The notes: a model not told the origin generated them from the letters alone. Positions 1-8,951 are shown, numbered from the stretch's first letter. The stretch: 64,000 nucleotides of DNA from Nocardioides sp. Root1257 (GCF_001425175.1 NZ_LMDV01000001.1:310001-374000), one strand, 5' to 3'. Translations and numbers: made by a program.

Positions 1-1
1 G

Positions 2-340
2 GGCACCCGCGACCTGACCCGCTCGCCCTCGGCCGAGCGCGCCGCCGCGGCTGTCGACCTGTCCGGGGTCGAGGTGGCGGAGCTGCACGCGCCGTTCAGC
101 CACCAGGAGTTGGTCCTGCGCCGCGAGCTCGGCCTCGCCGACGACGTACGCATCAACCCGTCGGGAGGTGCGCTGACGAGCAACCCGATGTTCTCCGCCG
201 GCGGCATCCGGATCGGCGAGGTCGCCTCGCGGATCTGGTCGAGTGAGGTGAGCAAGGGCGTGGCCCACGCGACGTCCGGTCCTGCCCTGCAGCAGAACCT
301 CCTGTGCGTCCTGGGCTCGACAACTGAAGGGACCAACTGA
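2..340 (+). CDS. ltp4: Ltp4-type SCP2 thiolase (3' end only)
   Basis: The reading frame is open from the window edge and ends at 338-340, so only the last 112 residues are present. They carry the C-terminal thiolase lobe: a glycine-rich stretch NPSGGALTSNPMFSAGG that replaces the usual GGxxxxHPxGA loop, and HATSGPALQQN near the end. This pattern fits the actinobacterial lipid-transfer (SCP2/SCP-x) thiolases Ltp3/Ltp4, implicated in sterol side-chain degradation. The stop overlaps the next ATG by one base (TGATG), and the next gene is Ltp3-like, the same adjacency as ltp4-ltp3 in mycobacteria. The Ltp4 assignment is by recall of the family and by context. Confidence 0.7.
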   Translation, partial: GTRDLTRSPSAERAAAAVDLSGVEVAELHAPFSHQELVLRRELGLADDVRINPSGGALTSNPMFSAGGIRIGEVASRIWSSEVSKGVAHATSGPALQQNLLCVLGSTTEGTN

Positions 341-1506
341 TGGCCAAGCAGCCCGCCGCGGTGGTCGGCGTCGGCCAGACCCACCACCGTGCCAAGCGAC
401 TCGACGTCTCGATGGCCGGCCTGTGCCGTGAGGCGATCGACCGCGCGCTCGAGGACGCCGGCATGACCCTCGACGAGATCGACGCGATCGTCGTCGGCAA
501 GGCGCCCGACCTCTTCGAGGGCGTGATGATGCCCGAGCTGTTCCTGGCGGAGGCGCTCGGCGCCGCCGGAAAGCCGCTCCTGCGAGTGCACACCGCCGGC
601 TCGGTCGGCGGCTCGACCGCCATCGTGGCCGCCTCCCTCGTCCAGGCCGGCGTGCACAAGAAAGTGCTCACGGTCGCCTACGAGAAGCAGTCGGAGTCCA
701 ACGCGATGTGGGCGCTGTCGGTGCCGCTGCCGTTCAACATGCCGGTGCACGCGGGCGCGGGCGGCTACTTCGCGCCGCACGTCCGCTCCTACATCCGGCG
801 CTCGGACGCCCCGACCCACGTCGGCGCGATCGTGGCGGCGAAGGACCGCAACAACGCGCTGAAGAACCCCTACGCCCACCTGCACAACGAGGGCACCACC
901 GTCGAGTCCGTGCTCGCCTCGCAGATGCTCTGGGACCCGATCCGGTACGACGAGACGTGCCCGTCCTCCGACGGCGCCTGCGCGCTGGTGATCGTGTCCG
1001 AGGACGTCGCCGCGGCCTCGCCGAACCCGGCCTGGATCCACGGCACCGTGATGCGGTCCGAGGCGACCACGGCCGCCGAGCGCGACCAGGTCAACCCCCA
1101 GGCGTCCCGCGACGCCGCCGCAGCCCTGTGGAAGCAGGCCGGCATCACCAGCCCGATCGACGAGATCGACATGGCCGAGATCTACGTGCCGTTCTCGTGG
1201 TTCGAGCCGATGTGGCTCGAGTCGCTCGGCTTCGCCGACGAGAACGGCGGCGGCTGGCGGCTCACCGAGTCCGGCGGCACGGCCATGGACGGCGTACTGC
1301 CCGTCAACTGCTCGGGCGGCGTGCTCTCCTCCAACCCGATCGGCGCGTCCGGCATGCTCCGCTTCGGCGAGGCGGCGCTCCAGGTCCGCGGCGCGGCGGG
1401 CGAGCACCAGGTCGACGGCGCCCGCAAGGCGCTGGGTCACGCGTACGGCGGCGGCTCGCAGTTCTTCGCGATGTGGGTCGTGGGCTCGGAGAAGCCGAGC
1501 AACTGA
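340..1506 (+). CDS. ltp3: Ltp3-type SCP2 thiolase / lipid-transfer protein
   Basis: The 388-residue protein has the thiolase fold throughout: an N-terminal VVGVGQT strand, the segment HTAGSVGGS where true thiolases carry the nucleophilic cysteine, CPSSDGACA in the middle, and a C-terminal NCSGGVLSSNPIGASG loop. The missing nucleophile argues against ordinary thiolysis and for an aldolase/lyase role like that of Ltp2. In Rhodococcus, Ltp3 and Ltp4 are linked to C24-branched sterol side chains. Translation is coupled to the preceding gene. I see no terminator before the next gene at 1588, which is unrelated and not obviously co-functional. Confidence 0.82.
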   Translation: MAKQPAAVVGVGQTHHRAKRLDVSMAGLCREAIDRALEDAGMTLDEIDAIVVGKAPDLFEGVMMPELFLAEALGAAGKPLLRVHTAGSVGGSTAIVAASLVQAGVHKKVLTVAYEKQSESNAMWALSVPLPFNMPVHAGAGGYFAPHVRSYIRRSDAPTHVGAIVAAKDRNNALKNPYAHLHNEGTTVESVLASQMLWDPIRYDETCPSSDGACALVIVSEDVAAASPNPAWIHGTVMRSEATTAAERDQVNPQASRDAAAALWKQAGITSPIDEIDMAEIYVPFSWFEPMWLESLGFADENGGGWRLTESGGTAMDGVLPVNCSGGVLSSNPIGASGMLRFGEAALQVRGAAGEHQVDGARKALGHAYGGGSQFFAMWVVGSEKPSN

Positions 1507-1587
1507 CGCCACCCGCGTAGGGTGCAGGGAACGGACCACGACGGACACCTCCGACCGGAGGCCCCGACCGGTCGAGAGGCGCACGTC

Positions 1588-2052
1588 ATGTCGACGTCGT
1601 ACGAACCCGTCCCCTCCACCCGCGGGTCCCTGCGCCTACGGATGAGCGATCGCACCGGGCTGGACACGCTCGACGGCGGGTGGTGGCCACGCAGCCGCGA
1701 CCTGGCGGTCGAGCTCGCCGACCTCGCGGATCACTTCCCGCACGCGCTCGGACGCGTCCAGCACGCCGTCTACTCCCCGCCCGACTGGGACGCGACGCCG
1801 CGACGCGTGGCGGTGCGCGGCGGGCACGTGGAGCTCGACGCCGTGCCGCGGGACGACACCCACCTCGTGCTGCTGCGCACGTCCCAGCGGCTGACGCTGT
1901 GCCTCCTCGTCGTCCCCCACGACTTCTCGGCCGACCAGGGCGCCGAGGCGCTGCTGGCCGCGACCACGACGGGCTACGCGCACTCCGCCGGGTGCCTCCT
2001 GGACACCGTCGCGGACCAGCCGGCGGTCGAGCCGCTCGACTTCTGGGCCTGA
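1588..2052 (+). CDS. DUF5994 family protein
   Basis: This 154-residue soluble protein resembles the actinobacterial DUF5994 family: an N-terminal MSTSYEPVPSTRGSLRLR segment, a DGGWWPRS motif and a central sheet-rich region ending in a short acidic tail. No enzymatic motif is visible and the function is unknown. I chose the ATG at 1588, which has GAGAGG just upstream, over an in-frame ATG at 1522 that would add 22 atypical residues. It lies 81 bases after ltp3 on the same strand but shows no link to steroid metabolism. Confidence 0.65.
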   Translation: MSTSYEPVPSTRGSLRLRMSDRTGLDTLDGGWWPRSRDLAVELADLADHFPHALGRVQHAVYSPPDWDATPRRVAVRGGHVELDAVPRDDTHLVLLRTSQRLTLCLLVVPHDFSADQGAEALLAATTTGYAHSAGCLLDTVADQPAVEPLDFWA

Positions 2053-2066
2053 CCCGACGCGGGATC

Positions 2067-2083
2067 GTTCGCCCGTGGCGAAC
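2067..2083. promoter_or_regulatory. ClgR-type operator (perfect palindrome)
   Basis: GTTCGCC-CGT-GGCGAAC is a perfect inverted repeat with 7-bp arms and a 3-bp centre. It matches the recalled GTTCGC-N5-GCGAAC consensus for ClgR in Streptomyces and Corynebacterium. It ends 28 bases before the -10 element of the regulator gene at 2124, a position suited to activation and to autoregulation. Confidence 0.75.
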
Positions 2084-2111
2084 GGCGCTCCCGGTGGGCC
2101 CGTTACCGCAC

Positions 2112-2117
2112 TACGGT
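2112..2117 (+). promoter_or_regulatory. -10 element, leaderless promoter of the clgR-like gene
   Basis: TACGGT lies exactly six bases before the ATG at 2124, with no ribosome binding site between. This spacing puts the transcription start on or next to the start codon, as in actinobacterial leaderless mRNAs. The ClgR-type palindrome sits upstream. Confidence 0.55.
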
Positions 2118-2123
2118 CGGGAC

Positions 2124-2429
2124 ATGGGTGACGTCGTCGCATTCCCGGACAAGAAGTCCGACCCCGAGCCGCTCTGGCGCGAGGCCGTCGGGCACGAGCT
2201 GCGCGAGGAGCGGCGTACGGCCGAGCGCACGCTCGCCGACGTCGCCACCGACGCGGGCGTCTCGACGCAGTACCTCTCCGAGGTCGAGCGCGGGCTCAAG
2301 GAGCCGAGCTCGGAGGTCCTCGGCGCGGTCGCCGGCGCACTCGGCCTGCGCCTCGTCGACCTCACGACGCGGGTCAGCCGTCGGCTCGCCACCGGCCGGA
2401 TCTCCGGCCCGGTCGCACTGGCGGCCTGA
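2124..2429 (+). CDS. clgR: ClgR/PopR-like XRE-family regulator
   Basis: This 101-residue protein has an acidic N-terminus (MGDVVAFPDKK) and one HTH_XRE domain at about residues 25-80. The recognition region reads TLADVATDAGVSTQYLSEVERG, close to ClgR/PopR proteins, which activate clp protease genes in actinobacteria. Three local facts support the call: a perfect ClgR-type palindrome upstream, two clpP genes within 2.2 kb, and the family-typical length. ClgR and its Streptomyces paralogue PopR, which controls clpP3-clpP4, cannot be separated here; an accessory clpP pair next door favours the PopR-like role. The start at 2124 was chosen because a -10 element sits six bases upstream. Confidence 0.75.
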   Translation: MGDVVAFPDKKSDPEPLWREAVGHELREERRTAERTLADVATDAGVSTQYLSEVERGLKEPSSEVLGAVAGALGLRLVDLTTRVSRRLATGRISGPVALAA

Positions 2430-2453
2430 CGCGCCGCTGGCTCCGCCGCTCGT

Positions 2454-2510
2454 CGTTTGGTCACCAAGCGCACGGTGGGAACGCTCCCGCCTGCGGTTGG
2501 TGACCAAACG
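2454..2510. terminator. Long inverted repeat between convergent genes, probable bidirectional terminator
   Basis: Perfect 14-bp arms (CGTTTGGTCACCAA at 2454-2467 and its complement at 2497-2510) flank a 29-base centre that holds a second hairpin, GGTGGGA-ACGC-TCCCGCC with one G-T pair. Each arm also contains the palindrome TTGGTNACCAA. It fills the gap between two converging genes. No U-tract follows. A protein-binding or recombination site is an alternative. Confidence 0.55.
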
Positions 2511-2517
2511 TCGGCCG

Positions 2518-3291
2518 TCAGTAGCCCGGGAAGACCTTCCGCAGCTCGTCGAGCGTGACGTTGCCGGTCACGCTGACGCCGGCGTCGTACGGCGCGCGCA
2601 GGCGACCCGTCAGCAGTCGCGCGACGGCCTCGGCCGGACCGTCGAAGGTCGCGGTGGGGTCGGCCAGGTCGGCCGTCACGGTGACGGCGTCGGTGATCTC
2701 GATGCCCCCGCCGGGGATCGCCAGCCGGACCTCCTGCTCGACCTGGTCGGCCTTGGCGGAGAAGCCGAGCAGGAACGACAGCGGCCCGGTGAAGAGCTCG
2801 AGCAGCAGCTCGGCCGACTCGGCCTCCACGGTCGCGGCCGGGTCGACACCGACCCGCACGTCCCAGGCGTGGTTGGCGACCTCGTTGAGGCGCATACCGA
2901 GGGCGACCACGAGCGGCACCGGCTTCGGCAGGAAGCCGAGGTCGATCACCAGGCTCTCGCGCTGCTCGGGCGTCAGTGCCTCGACCGTCGCGACGTACGC
3001 CGCGTCGTGCTCGACGAACCCGGCGGCCTGCTCGGCCGGGGTGGAGCCGTCCCAGCGTGCCCAGATGGTCTGGTTGTCCTCGACGTCGACCTGCTCCCCC
3101 GCGGCGGTCGCGATCGGCTGGCGGGTGATCTCGGCGCCGCTGCCGAGGTGCGACAGGGCTTGGGCGACGGTCCACTCCGAGGCGCCGCTGGGCCCGGCGA
3201 GCTGTTCCTCGGACAGGGTCGGCACCAGGGCTGCGAGCGTGTCGTGGTTGCTGCGGAGGGCCGCGATCGCGCGGTCGGCGAGAGAGGTCAT
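2518..3291 (-). CDS. Maleylpyruvate isomerase family mycothiol-dependent enzyme (DinB-like)
   Basis: A 257-residue protein of the TIGR03083/MDMPI type. The N-terminal four-helix DinB domain includes WTVAQALSHLGSGAE (metal-ligand histidine) and NEVANHAWDVRVG (a second histidine); a smaller C-terminal MDMPI_C-like sheet domain follows. Members use mycothiol, the actinobacterial thiol, or act as metal-dependent thiol transferases; the substrate cannot be told from sequence. It lies 15 bases after clpP2 on the same strand and may be the last gene of the aldo/keto reductase-clpP1-clpP2 unit. Confidence 0.75.
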   Translation of the reverse strand: MTSLADRAIAALRSNHDTLAALVPTLSEEQLAGPSGASEWTVAQALSHLGSGAEITRQPIATAAGEQVDVEDNQTIWARWDGSTPAEQAAGFVEHDAAYVATVEALTPEQRESLVIDLGFLPKPVPLVVALGMRLNEVANHAWDVRVGVDPAATVEAESAELLLELFTGPLSFLLGFSAKADQVEQEVRLAIPGGGIEITDAVTVTADLADPTATFDGPAEAVARLLTGRLRAPYDAGVSVTGNVTLDELRKVFPGY

Positions 3292-3306
3292 GCCCGGCCC
3301 AACCTC

Positions 3307-3909
3307 CTAGACCACGGCTTTCTTCCGGCTCCCGAGGACTACGTCGACGACGCCGTACGCCACCGCCTCCTCGGCCGACAGCACCAGATCGCGCTCGGTG
3401 TCCTCCCGCACCTGCTCCGTCGACCGCCCGGTGTGCGTCGACAGGATCTCCTCCATCTCGACGCGCGCCCGGGCGAGCTCCTTCGCGGCCACGGCGAGGT
3501 CGGGCAGCGCGCCCTGACCGCCGCCCGACGGTTGGTGGAGCACCACCCGGGCCCGGGGCAGGATCATCCGCTGGCCGGGCGCCCCGGCGGCCAGCAGGAC
3601 CGCTGCCGTCGACGCGGCCTGGCCGACGCACTTGGTCCCGACCTCGGGTCGGACGAACTCCATCGCGTCGTAGATCGCCAGCATCGAGGTCATCGACCCG
3701 CCCGGGGAGTTGAGGTAGATGTCGATCGGGGCGTCCGGGTTGTCCGACTCCAGGTGCAGCAGCTGGGCGATCACGACGTTGGCCACGCCGTCGTCGATCT
3801 CCGTGCCGATGTAGACGATGCGCTCGGTCAGCAGCCGGCTGAAGATGTCGACGGCCCGCTCGCCGCGGTGCGTCTTCTCGATCACGCTCGGGATCGTGTA
3901 CTGACTCAT
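3307..3909 (-). CDS. clpP2: ATP-dependent Clp protease proteolytic subunit, ClpP2-like
   Basis: The 200-residue serine protease subunit has an intact triad: Ser100 in GQAASTA, His125 in VVLHQPSGG and Asp173 in TERDLVLS. The [14 protein letters not shown] segment and [11 protein letters not shown] start resemble mycobacterial ClpP2. It would assemble with the neighbouring ClpP1-like subunit into a two-ring tetradecamer fed by ClpX or ClpC. The start at 3909 was chosen by family length; the open frame runs 37 codons further upstream, but that stretch is the low-complexity spacer repeat. Housekeeping clpP genes usually sit beside tig/clpX, absent here, so this looks like a second pair. Confidence 0.9.
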   Translation of the reverse strand: MSQYTIPSVIEKTHRGERAVDIFSRLLTERIVYIGTEIDDGVANVVIAQLLHLESDNPDAPIDIYLNSPGGSMTSMLAIYDAMEFVRPEVGTKCVGQAASTAAVLLAAGAPGQRMILPRARVVLHQPSGGGQGALPDLAVAAKELARARVEMEEILSTHTGRSTEQVREDTERDLVLSAEEAVAYGVVDVVLGSRKKAVV

Positions 3910-3912
3910 CCG

Positions 3913-3988
3913 CGTACTCGCTTCGCTCCGTGCGCGCACGAGGCTCCGTGGGCGCTGCACTGATTGACTCGCTCGCTTCGCTCGCTCA
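3913..3988. repeat. Intra-operon spacer repeat, copy 1
   Basis: The spacer between the clpP1 stop and the clpP2 start is made of GCGAGCGAAGCGAGCG-type sequence. A 23-bp block at 3913-3935 is identical to 17959-17981, and the far end (CGCTCGCTCATG) also recurs there. On the minus strand it begins at the upstream gene's TGA and stops a few bases before the next ATG. Nothing else in the window matches it this closely. Confidence 0.7.
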
Positions 3989-4594
3989 TGCGCGGACCAT
4001 CCCGAAGCTCGACGCCGCACGCGCCGGCGTCACGGCGCCGACGTCGGTCAGCACCCGGTCGACGAAGCCGTAGTCGCGCGCCTGATCGGCGGTGAACCAC
4101 CGGTCCCGGAGCGAGTCCCGCTCGACGACGTCGACGGGCTGGCCGGTGTGCTCGGCGATCAGGCCGATCATCACGTTCTTGGTGTGCTCGAGGTTCTCGG
4201 CCTGGATCTGTACGTCGACCGCGGAGCCGCCGATCCCCGCCGAGCCCTGGTGCATCAGGATCCGGGAGTGCGGGAGGGCGTAGCGCTTGCCCGGCGTACC
4301 CGCCGACAGCAGGAACTGCCCCATGCTGGCGGCCAGTCCCATCGCGAGCGTGCTGACGTCGTTGGGGATCAGCCGCATCACGTCGTAGATGGCCAGCCCG
4401 GCGCTCACGCTGCCGCCCGGCGAGTTGATGTAGAGCGCGATGTCGCGCTTCGGGTCCTCGGCGGAGAGCAGCAGGAGCTCAGCGCAGAGCTTGTTGGCGA
4501 TGTCGTCGTCGACCTGCTGGCCGAGGACGATGATCCGCTGGTGCAGGAGCCGGTCGGCCGCGGTGAGGCCGGCGATCGAGGGGGTCTGGGTCAT
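3986..4594 (-). CDS. clpP1: ATP-dependent Clp protease proteolytic subunit, ClpP1-like
   Basis: The 202-residue ClpP has Ser90 (GLAASMGQF), His115 (ILMHQGSAG) and Asp164 (LRDRWFT). [23 protein letters not shown] and the YGFVD end match the ClpP1 type. It is upstream of clpP2 with a 76-base repeat-filled spacer, and starts 27 bases after the aldo/keto reductase stop, so the three genes are probably co-transcribed. No ClgR-type palindrome is visible immediately upstream of clpP1 or of the aldo/keto reductase, so direct control by the nearby regulator is inferred from proximity only. Confidence 0.9.
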   Translation of the reverse strand: MTQTPSIAGLTAADRLLHQRIIVLGQQVDDDIANKLCAELLLLSAEDPKRDIALYINSPGGSVSAGLAIYDVMRLIPNDVSTLAMGLAASMGQFLLSAGTPGKRYALPHSRILMHQGSAGIGGSAVDVQIQAENLEHTKNVMIGLIAEHTGQPVDVVERDSLRDRWFTADQARDYGFVDRVLTDVGAVTPARAASSFGMVRA

Positions 4595-4621
4595 GCTCCG
4601 AGCCTGCGGCGGCTCGGGCCG

Positions 4622-5587
4622 TCAGGGAAGCGAATCCGCTCCCAGCAGATCTGCTCCCAGCTGATCCGACACCAGCTGATCCGAGACCAGGCGGACCGAC
4701 GCGAGCGCGGAGTCGAGCTGCTCGACGCTGCTGACGCCGACGATCGGCTTCCAGCCCCGCGCCAGCATCCAGGCGAGCACGACCTGCGACCGCGGCACCC
4801 CGCGCGCCTCGGCGACCCGGGCCAGCGTCGCCAGCCGCGCCGTCGTGCCCGGGTGGTCGTAGGCGTCGGGGAACGGCCGGTCGGCGCGGTCGAAGCTGCC
4901 CTGCACCAGCGGGCTGTAGACCCACAGGTCCAGCTCGGGGTGGCTGTCGAGGTAGTCGACGGTCTCGTCGCTCACGAACCCGAAGCGGTGGTCCTTGCCC
5001 GGCACCTGCGCACCCGGCCGCGGCTCGACGTACGACGTGGTCAGCTGCAGGGCGGTCCACGGCTCGACGCCCAGCCGGTCGGCGATGGCGCGGCCCCGCT
5101 CCACGCGCCAGGTCGGGTGGTTGGACACGCCGAGCCGGCGTACGACGCCCCGCTCGACCAGCGCCCCGAACGCCGCGACGGTCTCCTCGAGGTCGGTCGA
5201 GCGGTCCTCGCCGTGCGCCCAGTAGAGGTCGACGGCGTCGACACCGAGGCGCTCCAGGCTCCGGGCCGCCTCCCGCTCGATCACGGTCGCGGCTAGCCCC
5301 TCGATCCCGCCGTCGTCGGTGGGCTCGACGCCCACCTTGGTCGCGAGCACCAGCTCGTCCCGCAGACCCGGGTTCGCCGCCAGCCATCGGCCGAGGAGAG
5401 CCTCGCTCTGGCCGCCGTGCCCGGTGGGCGAGGTCCAGAACGAGTAGCAGTTCGCCGTGTCCAGCACCCGGCCGCCGGCCTCGACGTACCGGTCCAGCAG
5501 CGCGAACGACGTCGCCTCGTCGGTGCGAGTGCCGAAGTACATGGTGCCGAGCACCAACCCGATGTCTGCGCCCGTGTCTGCGTCCAT
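4622..5587 (-). CDS. Aldo/keto reductase
   Basis: The 321-residue protein has the AKR barrel signature: LGTMYFGTR start, VLDTANCY (catalytic Asp and Tyr), LATKVG (catalytic Lys) and DLYWAHGED (catalytic His). NADPH-dependent carbonyl reduction is expected; the substrate is unknown. The last 20 or so residues are an imperfect repeat (LVSDQLVSDQLGADLLGADS) encoded by near-repeated 15-base units and look like an added tail. The ATG at 5587 is six bases after a TAGGGT element, consistent with a leaderless message. It heads the strand that continues into clpP1-clpP2 and diverges from map. Confidence 0.85.
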   Translation of the reverse strand: MDADTGADIGLVLGTMYFGTRTDEATSFALLDRYVEAGGRVLDTANCYSFWTSPTGHGGQSEALLGRWLAANPGLRDELVLATKVGVEPTDDGGIEGLAATVIEREAARSLERLGVDAVDLYWAHGEDRSTDLEETVAAFGALVERGVVRRLGVSNHPTWRVERGRAIADRLGVEPWTALQLTTSYVEPRPGAQVPGKDHRFGFVSDETVDYLDSHPELDLWVYSPLVQGSFDRADRPFPDAYDHPGTTARLATLARVAEARGVPRSQVVLAWMLARGWKPIVGVSSVEQLDSALASVRLVSDQLVSDQLGADLLGADSLP

Positions 5588-5593
5588 TCGGTC

Positions 5594-5617
5594 ACCCTAC
5601 GGAGGCGCCGATAAGGT
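5594..5617. promoter_or_regulatory. Divergent leaderless promoters (aldo/keto reductase and map)
   Basis: On the minus strand TAGGGT (5594-5599) is six bases before the ATG at 5587. On the plus strand TAAGGT (5612-5617) is seven bases before the ATG at 5625. The two -10 elements are 12 bases apart, so the promoters must share upstream DNA. No ribosome binding site precedes either start. Confidence 0.55.
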
Positions 5618-5624
5618 CGACCGC

Positions 5625-6395
5625 ATGATCGAGCTCCGCACCCCCGCCCAGATCGAGCAGATGCGACCGGCCGGTCGCTTCGTCGCCGACGTGATCACCG
5701 CGCTTGCTGCGAAGGCCGACGTCGGGGTCAACCTGCTGGAGCTCGACGCGCTCGCCCACCAGATGATCCGCGACCGCGGCGCCGAGTCCTGCTACATCGA
5801 CTACCACCCGTCGTTCGGGGCGTCCCCGTTCGGCAAGGTCCTGTGCACGTCGGTCAACGACGCGGTCCTGCACGGCCTCCCCCACGACTACGTCCTCCAG
5901 GACGGCGACCTGCTCTCCGTCGACTTCGCCGCGAACGTCGACGGCTGGGTCTCGGACTCGGCGCTCAGCGTCGTCGTCGGCACGCCGCGCCAGGAGGACC
6001 TGGACCTGATCGAGACCACCGGTCGCGCCCTCGAGGCAGGCATCGCGCAGGCGGTCTCCGGCAACCGGCTCGGCGACATCTCCGCCGCCATCGGCGAGGT
6101 GGCCCGCGCTGCGGGCCTCGGCGTCAACCTGCAGTTCGGCGGCCACGGCGTCGGTCGCACGATGCACGGCGAGCCGCACGTGCCCAACGACGGACGCCCC
6201 GCCCGTGGCCTGAAGCTCCGGCCCGGCCTGGTGATCGCGATCGAGCCGTGGTTCCTGCACACCACCGACGAGATCTTCACCGACCCCGACGGCTGGACGC
6301 TGCGCAGCAAGGACGGCTCGCGCGGCGCCCACATGGAGCACACCGTGGCCATCACGATCGACGGCCCGCTGGTTCTCACCGAGCGGGCCGCCTGA
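5625..6395 (+). CDS. map: Type I methionine aminopeptidase
   Basis: This 256-residue enzyme removes N-terminal methionine from nascent proteins. All five metal ligands are present: Asp100 (SVDFAANV), Asp111 (VSDSAL), His174 (GGHGVGR), Glu207 (IAIEPW) and Glu238 (MEHTVAI); His83 in VLHGLP is the conserved substrate-binding histidine. The length is normal for the short bacterial form without a zinc-finger extension. The start at 5625 follows a TAAGGT element; an in-frame upstream extension overlaps the divergent gene and is not credible. It converges on cyp125 with a 15-base gap. Actinobacteria often carry two map genes; whether this is the essential one cannot be told. Confidence 0.92.
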   Translation: MIELRTPAQIEQMRPAGRFVADVITALAAKADVGVNLLELDALAHQMIRDRGAESCYIDYHPSFGASPFGKVLCTSVNDAVLHGLPHDYVLQDGDLLSVDFAANVDGWVSDSALSVVVGTPRQEDLDLIETTGRALEAGIAQAVSGNRLGDISAAIGEVARAAGLGVNLQFGGHGVGRTMHGEPHVPNDGRPARGLKLRPGLVIAIEPWFLHTTDEIFTDPDGWTLRSKDGSRGAHMEHTVAITIDGPLVLTERAA

Positions 6396-6410
6396 TCGTC
6401 GTACGACGCC

Positions 6411-7652
6411 CTAGGCGTACTTGACCTGCAGGTCCTTGAGGCCGTTGACCCACGAGTGGCGCAACCGGGACGGGTCGGCCAGCTTGGAGATGTCCGGCGC
6501 GTAGTCGGCGATGGCGTCGAAGATCACCCGGATCTCCTGGCGGGCCAGGTTGGCACCCAGGCAGTAGTGCGCACCGTGGCCACCGAACCCGAGCTGCGGG
6601 TTGGGGTCACGCAGGATGTTGAACGTGAACGGGTCCTCGAAGACCGTCTCGTCGAAGTTGGCGCTCGCGTAGAACAGCGCCGCCCGCTCACCCTTCGTGA
6701 ACTGGTGACCGCTGACCACGACGTCGTTGAGCGCGGTGCGCTGGAAGACGCTGACGGGCGTCGCCCAGCGGACGACCTCGTCGACCATGGTCGCAGGCCG
6801 GTCGCGCTTCCAGATCTCCCACTGCTCGGGGTTGTCGAAGAACGCGTTCATGCCGTGCGAGATGGCGTTGCGGGTGGTCTCGTTGCCGGCGACCGCCAGC
6901 AGGATGACGAAGTAGCCGAACTCGTCGTCGGTCAGGCCGCGCTCGCCCTTGTGGGCCTCGATCAGCTTGGTGATCAGGTCGTCGCGCGGGTTCGCCTTCC
7001 GGTCGGCGGCCAGCATCATCGCGTAGCCGAGGATCTCGGCGGCCGCGATGTCGTTGTTGCCGGCGTAGTCCGGGTCCTCGCCGGCGAGCATCTGGTTGGA
7101 CCAGTCGAAGAGCTTGTGCCGGTCCTCCTGGGGTACGCCGATGAGGTCCGCGATGGCCTGGAGCGGCAGCTCCGCGGCGACCTCCTCGACGAAGTTGCCC
7201 GTCCCGCGCGCAACCGCCGCCTCCACGATCTCCTTGCCCCGCGACACCATGGTGTCCTCGAGCTCGGCGATCGATCGCGGCGTGAAGCCACGGGAGATGA
7301 TGGCCCGGGTCTGCGTGTGCTCCGGCGGGTCCTGGTTGATCAGGATCACCCGCTGCATCTCGATCATCTCGCGGGCCATCTCGTTGGGGAACCGGATGAT
7401 CGCGCCGTTCTCGGCGGTCGACCAGTTCTTGCTGTCCTTCGAGATCGCCGAGACGTCCTCGTGGCGAGTGATCGCGTAGTAGCCGGCCTGGCCCTCCGGG
7501 GCGAAGCCGGTCGTCCAGGTCGGCTCCTGCTTCACCCACTGGATCGGGGCGTGCTGCCGCGCCGCGCGGAACGCATCGTGCGGGATGGCCGCCTGGTTCA
7601 CATCCGGATCGGTGAAGTCGAATCCATCGGGCAGGACGTCGGTTGCTGTCAC
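6411..7652 (-). CDS. cyp125: Cytochrome P450 CYP125-type, sterol C26/C27 monooxygenase
   Basis: The 413-residue P450 has the I-helix motif AVAGNETTRN, the ExxR motif EVVRW and the haem loop FGGHGAHYCLGANLAR with Cys364 as thiolate ligand. PDVNQAAIPHDAFRAARQHAPIQW and FTPRSIAELE are typical of CYP125, which oxidises the terminal methyl of cholesterol or cholestenone to start side-chain degradation. The gene diverges from fadA5 exactly as cyp125/fadA5 do in M. tuberculosis. A GTG at 7652 with GAGGGAG upstream is the start; the open frame continues far upstream only as antisense to fadA5. A KstR-type box lies 22 bases upstream. Confidence 0.92.
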   Translation of the reverse strand: MTATDVLPDGFDFTDPDVNQAAIPHDAFRAARQHAPIQWVKQEPTWTTGFAPEGQAGYYAITRHEDVSAISKDSKNWSTAENGAIIRFPNEMAREMIEMQRVILINQDPPEHTQTRAIISRGFTPRSIAELEDTMVSRGKEIVEAAVARGTGNFVEEVAAELPLQAIADLIGVPQEDRHKLFDWSNQMLAGEDPDYAGNNDIAAAEILGYAMMLAADRKANPRDDLITKLIEAHKGERGLTDDEFGYFVILLAVAGNETTRNAISHGMNAFFDNPEQWEIWKRDRPATMVDEVVRWATPVSVFQRTALNDVVVSGHQFTKGERAALFYASANFDETVFEDPFTFNILRDPNPQLGFGGHGAHYCLGANLARQEIRVIFDAIADYAPDISKLADPSRLRHSWVNGLKDLQVKYA

Positions 7653-7673
7653 GGGAGCTCCCTCGAGGCTGGC

Positions 7674-7687
7674 TGGAACACGTTCTA
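7674..7687. promoter_or_regulatory. KstR-type operator, cyp125 side
   Basis: TGGAACACGTTCTA fits the recalled KstR consensus TNNAACNNGTTNNA at every fixed position. It is 22 bases upstream of the cyp125 start. KstR is a TetR-family repressor of cholesterol genes; its own gene is not in this window. Confidence 0.8.
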
Positions 7688-7736
7688 GTGATGGACAATA
7701 CATACCGAAGGTACGCAGCGGAAGGTTGTCGCGGAT

Positions 7737-8924
<1,188 letters not shown>

Positions 8925-8925
8925 T

Positions 8926-8951
8926 GCGTTGAGCTGGGCCCAGCCCGACGC
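8926..8951. terminator. Bidirectional hairpin between fadA5 and a convergent SDR
   Basis: Two 13-base arms, GCGTTGAGCTGGG and CCCAGCCCGACGC, abut with no spacer. They pair with two G-T type mismatches and contain the perfect palindrome GCTGGGCCCAGC. The hairpin fills the whole gap between the converging stop codons, so it can serve both strands. Confidence 0.6.

Noticed and set aside
4594..4680. Possible ClgR site upstream of clpP1 (AGCGAATCCGCT)
   Set aside because: Arms are four bases with the wrong core and spacing; it lacks GTTCGC/GCGAAC halves and lies at the end of the preceding reading frame.
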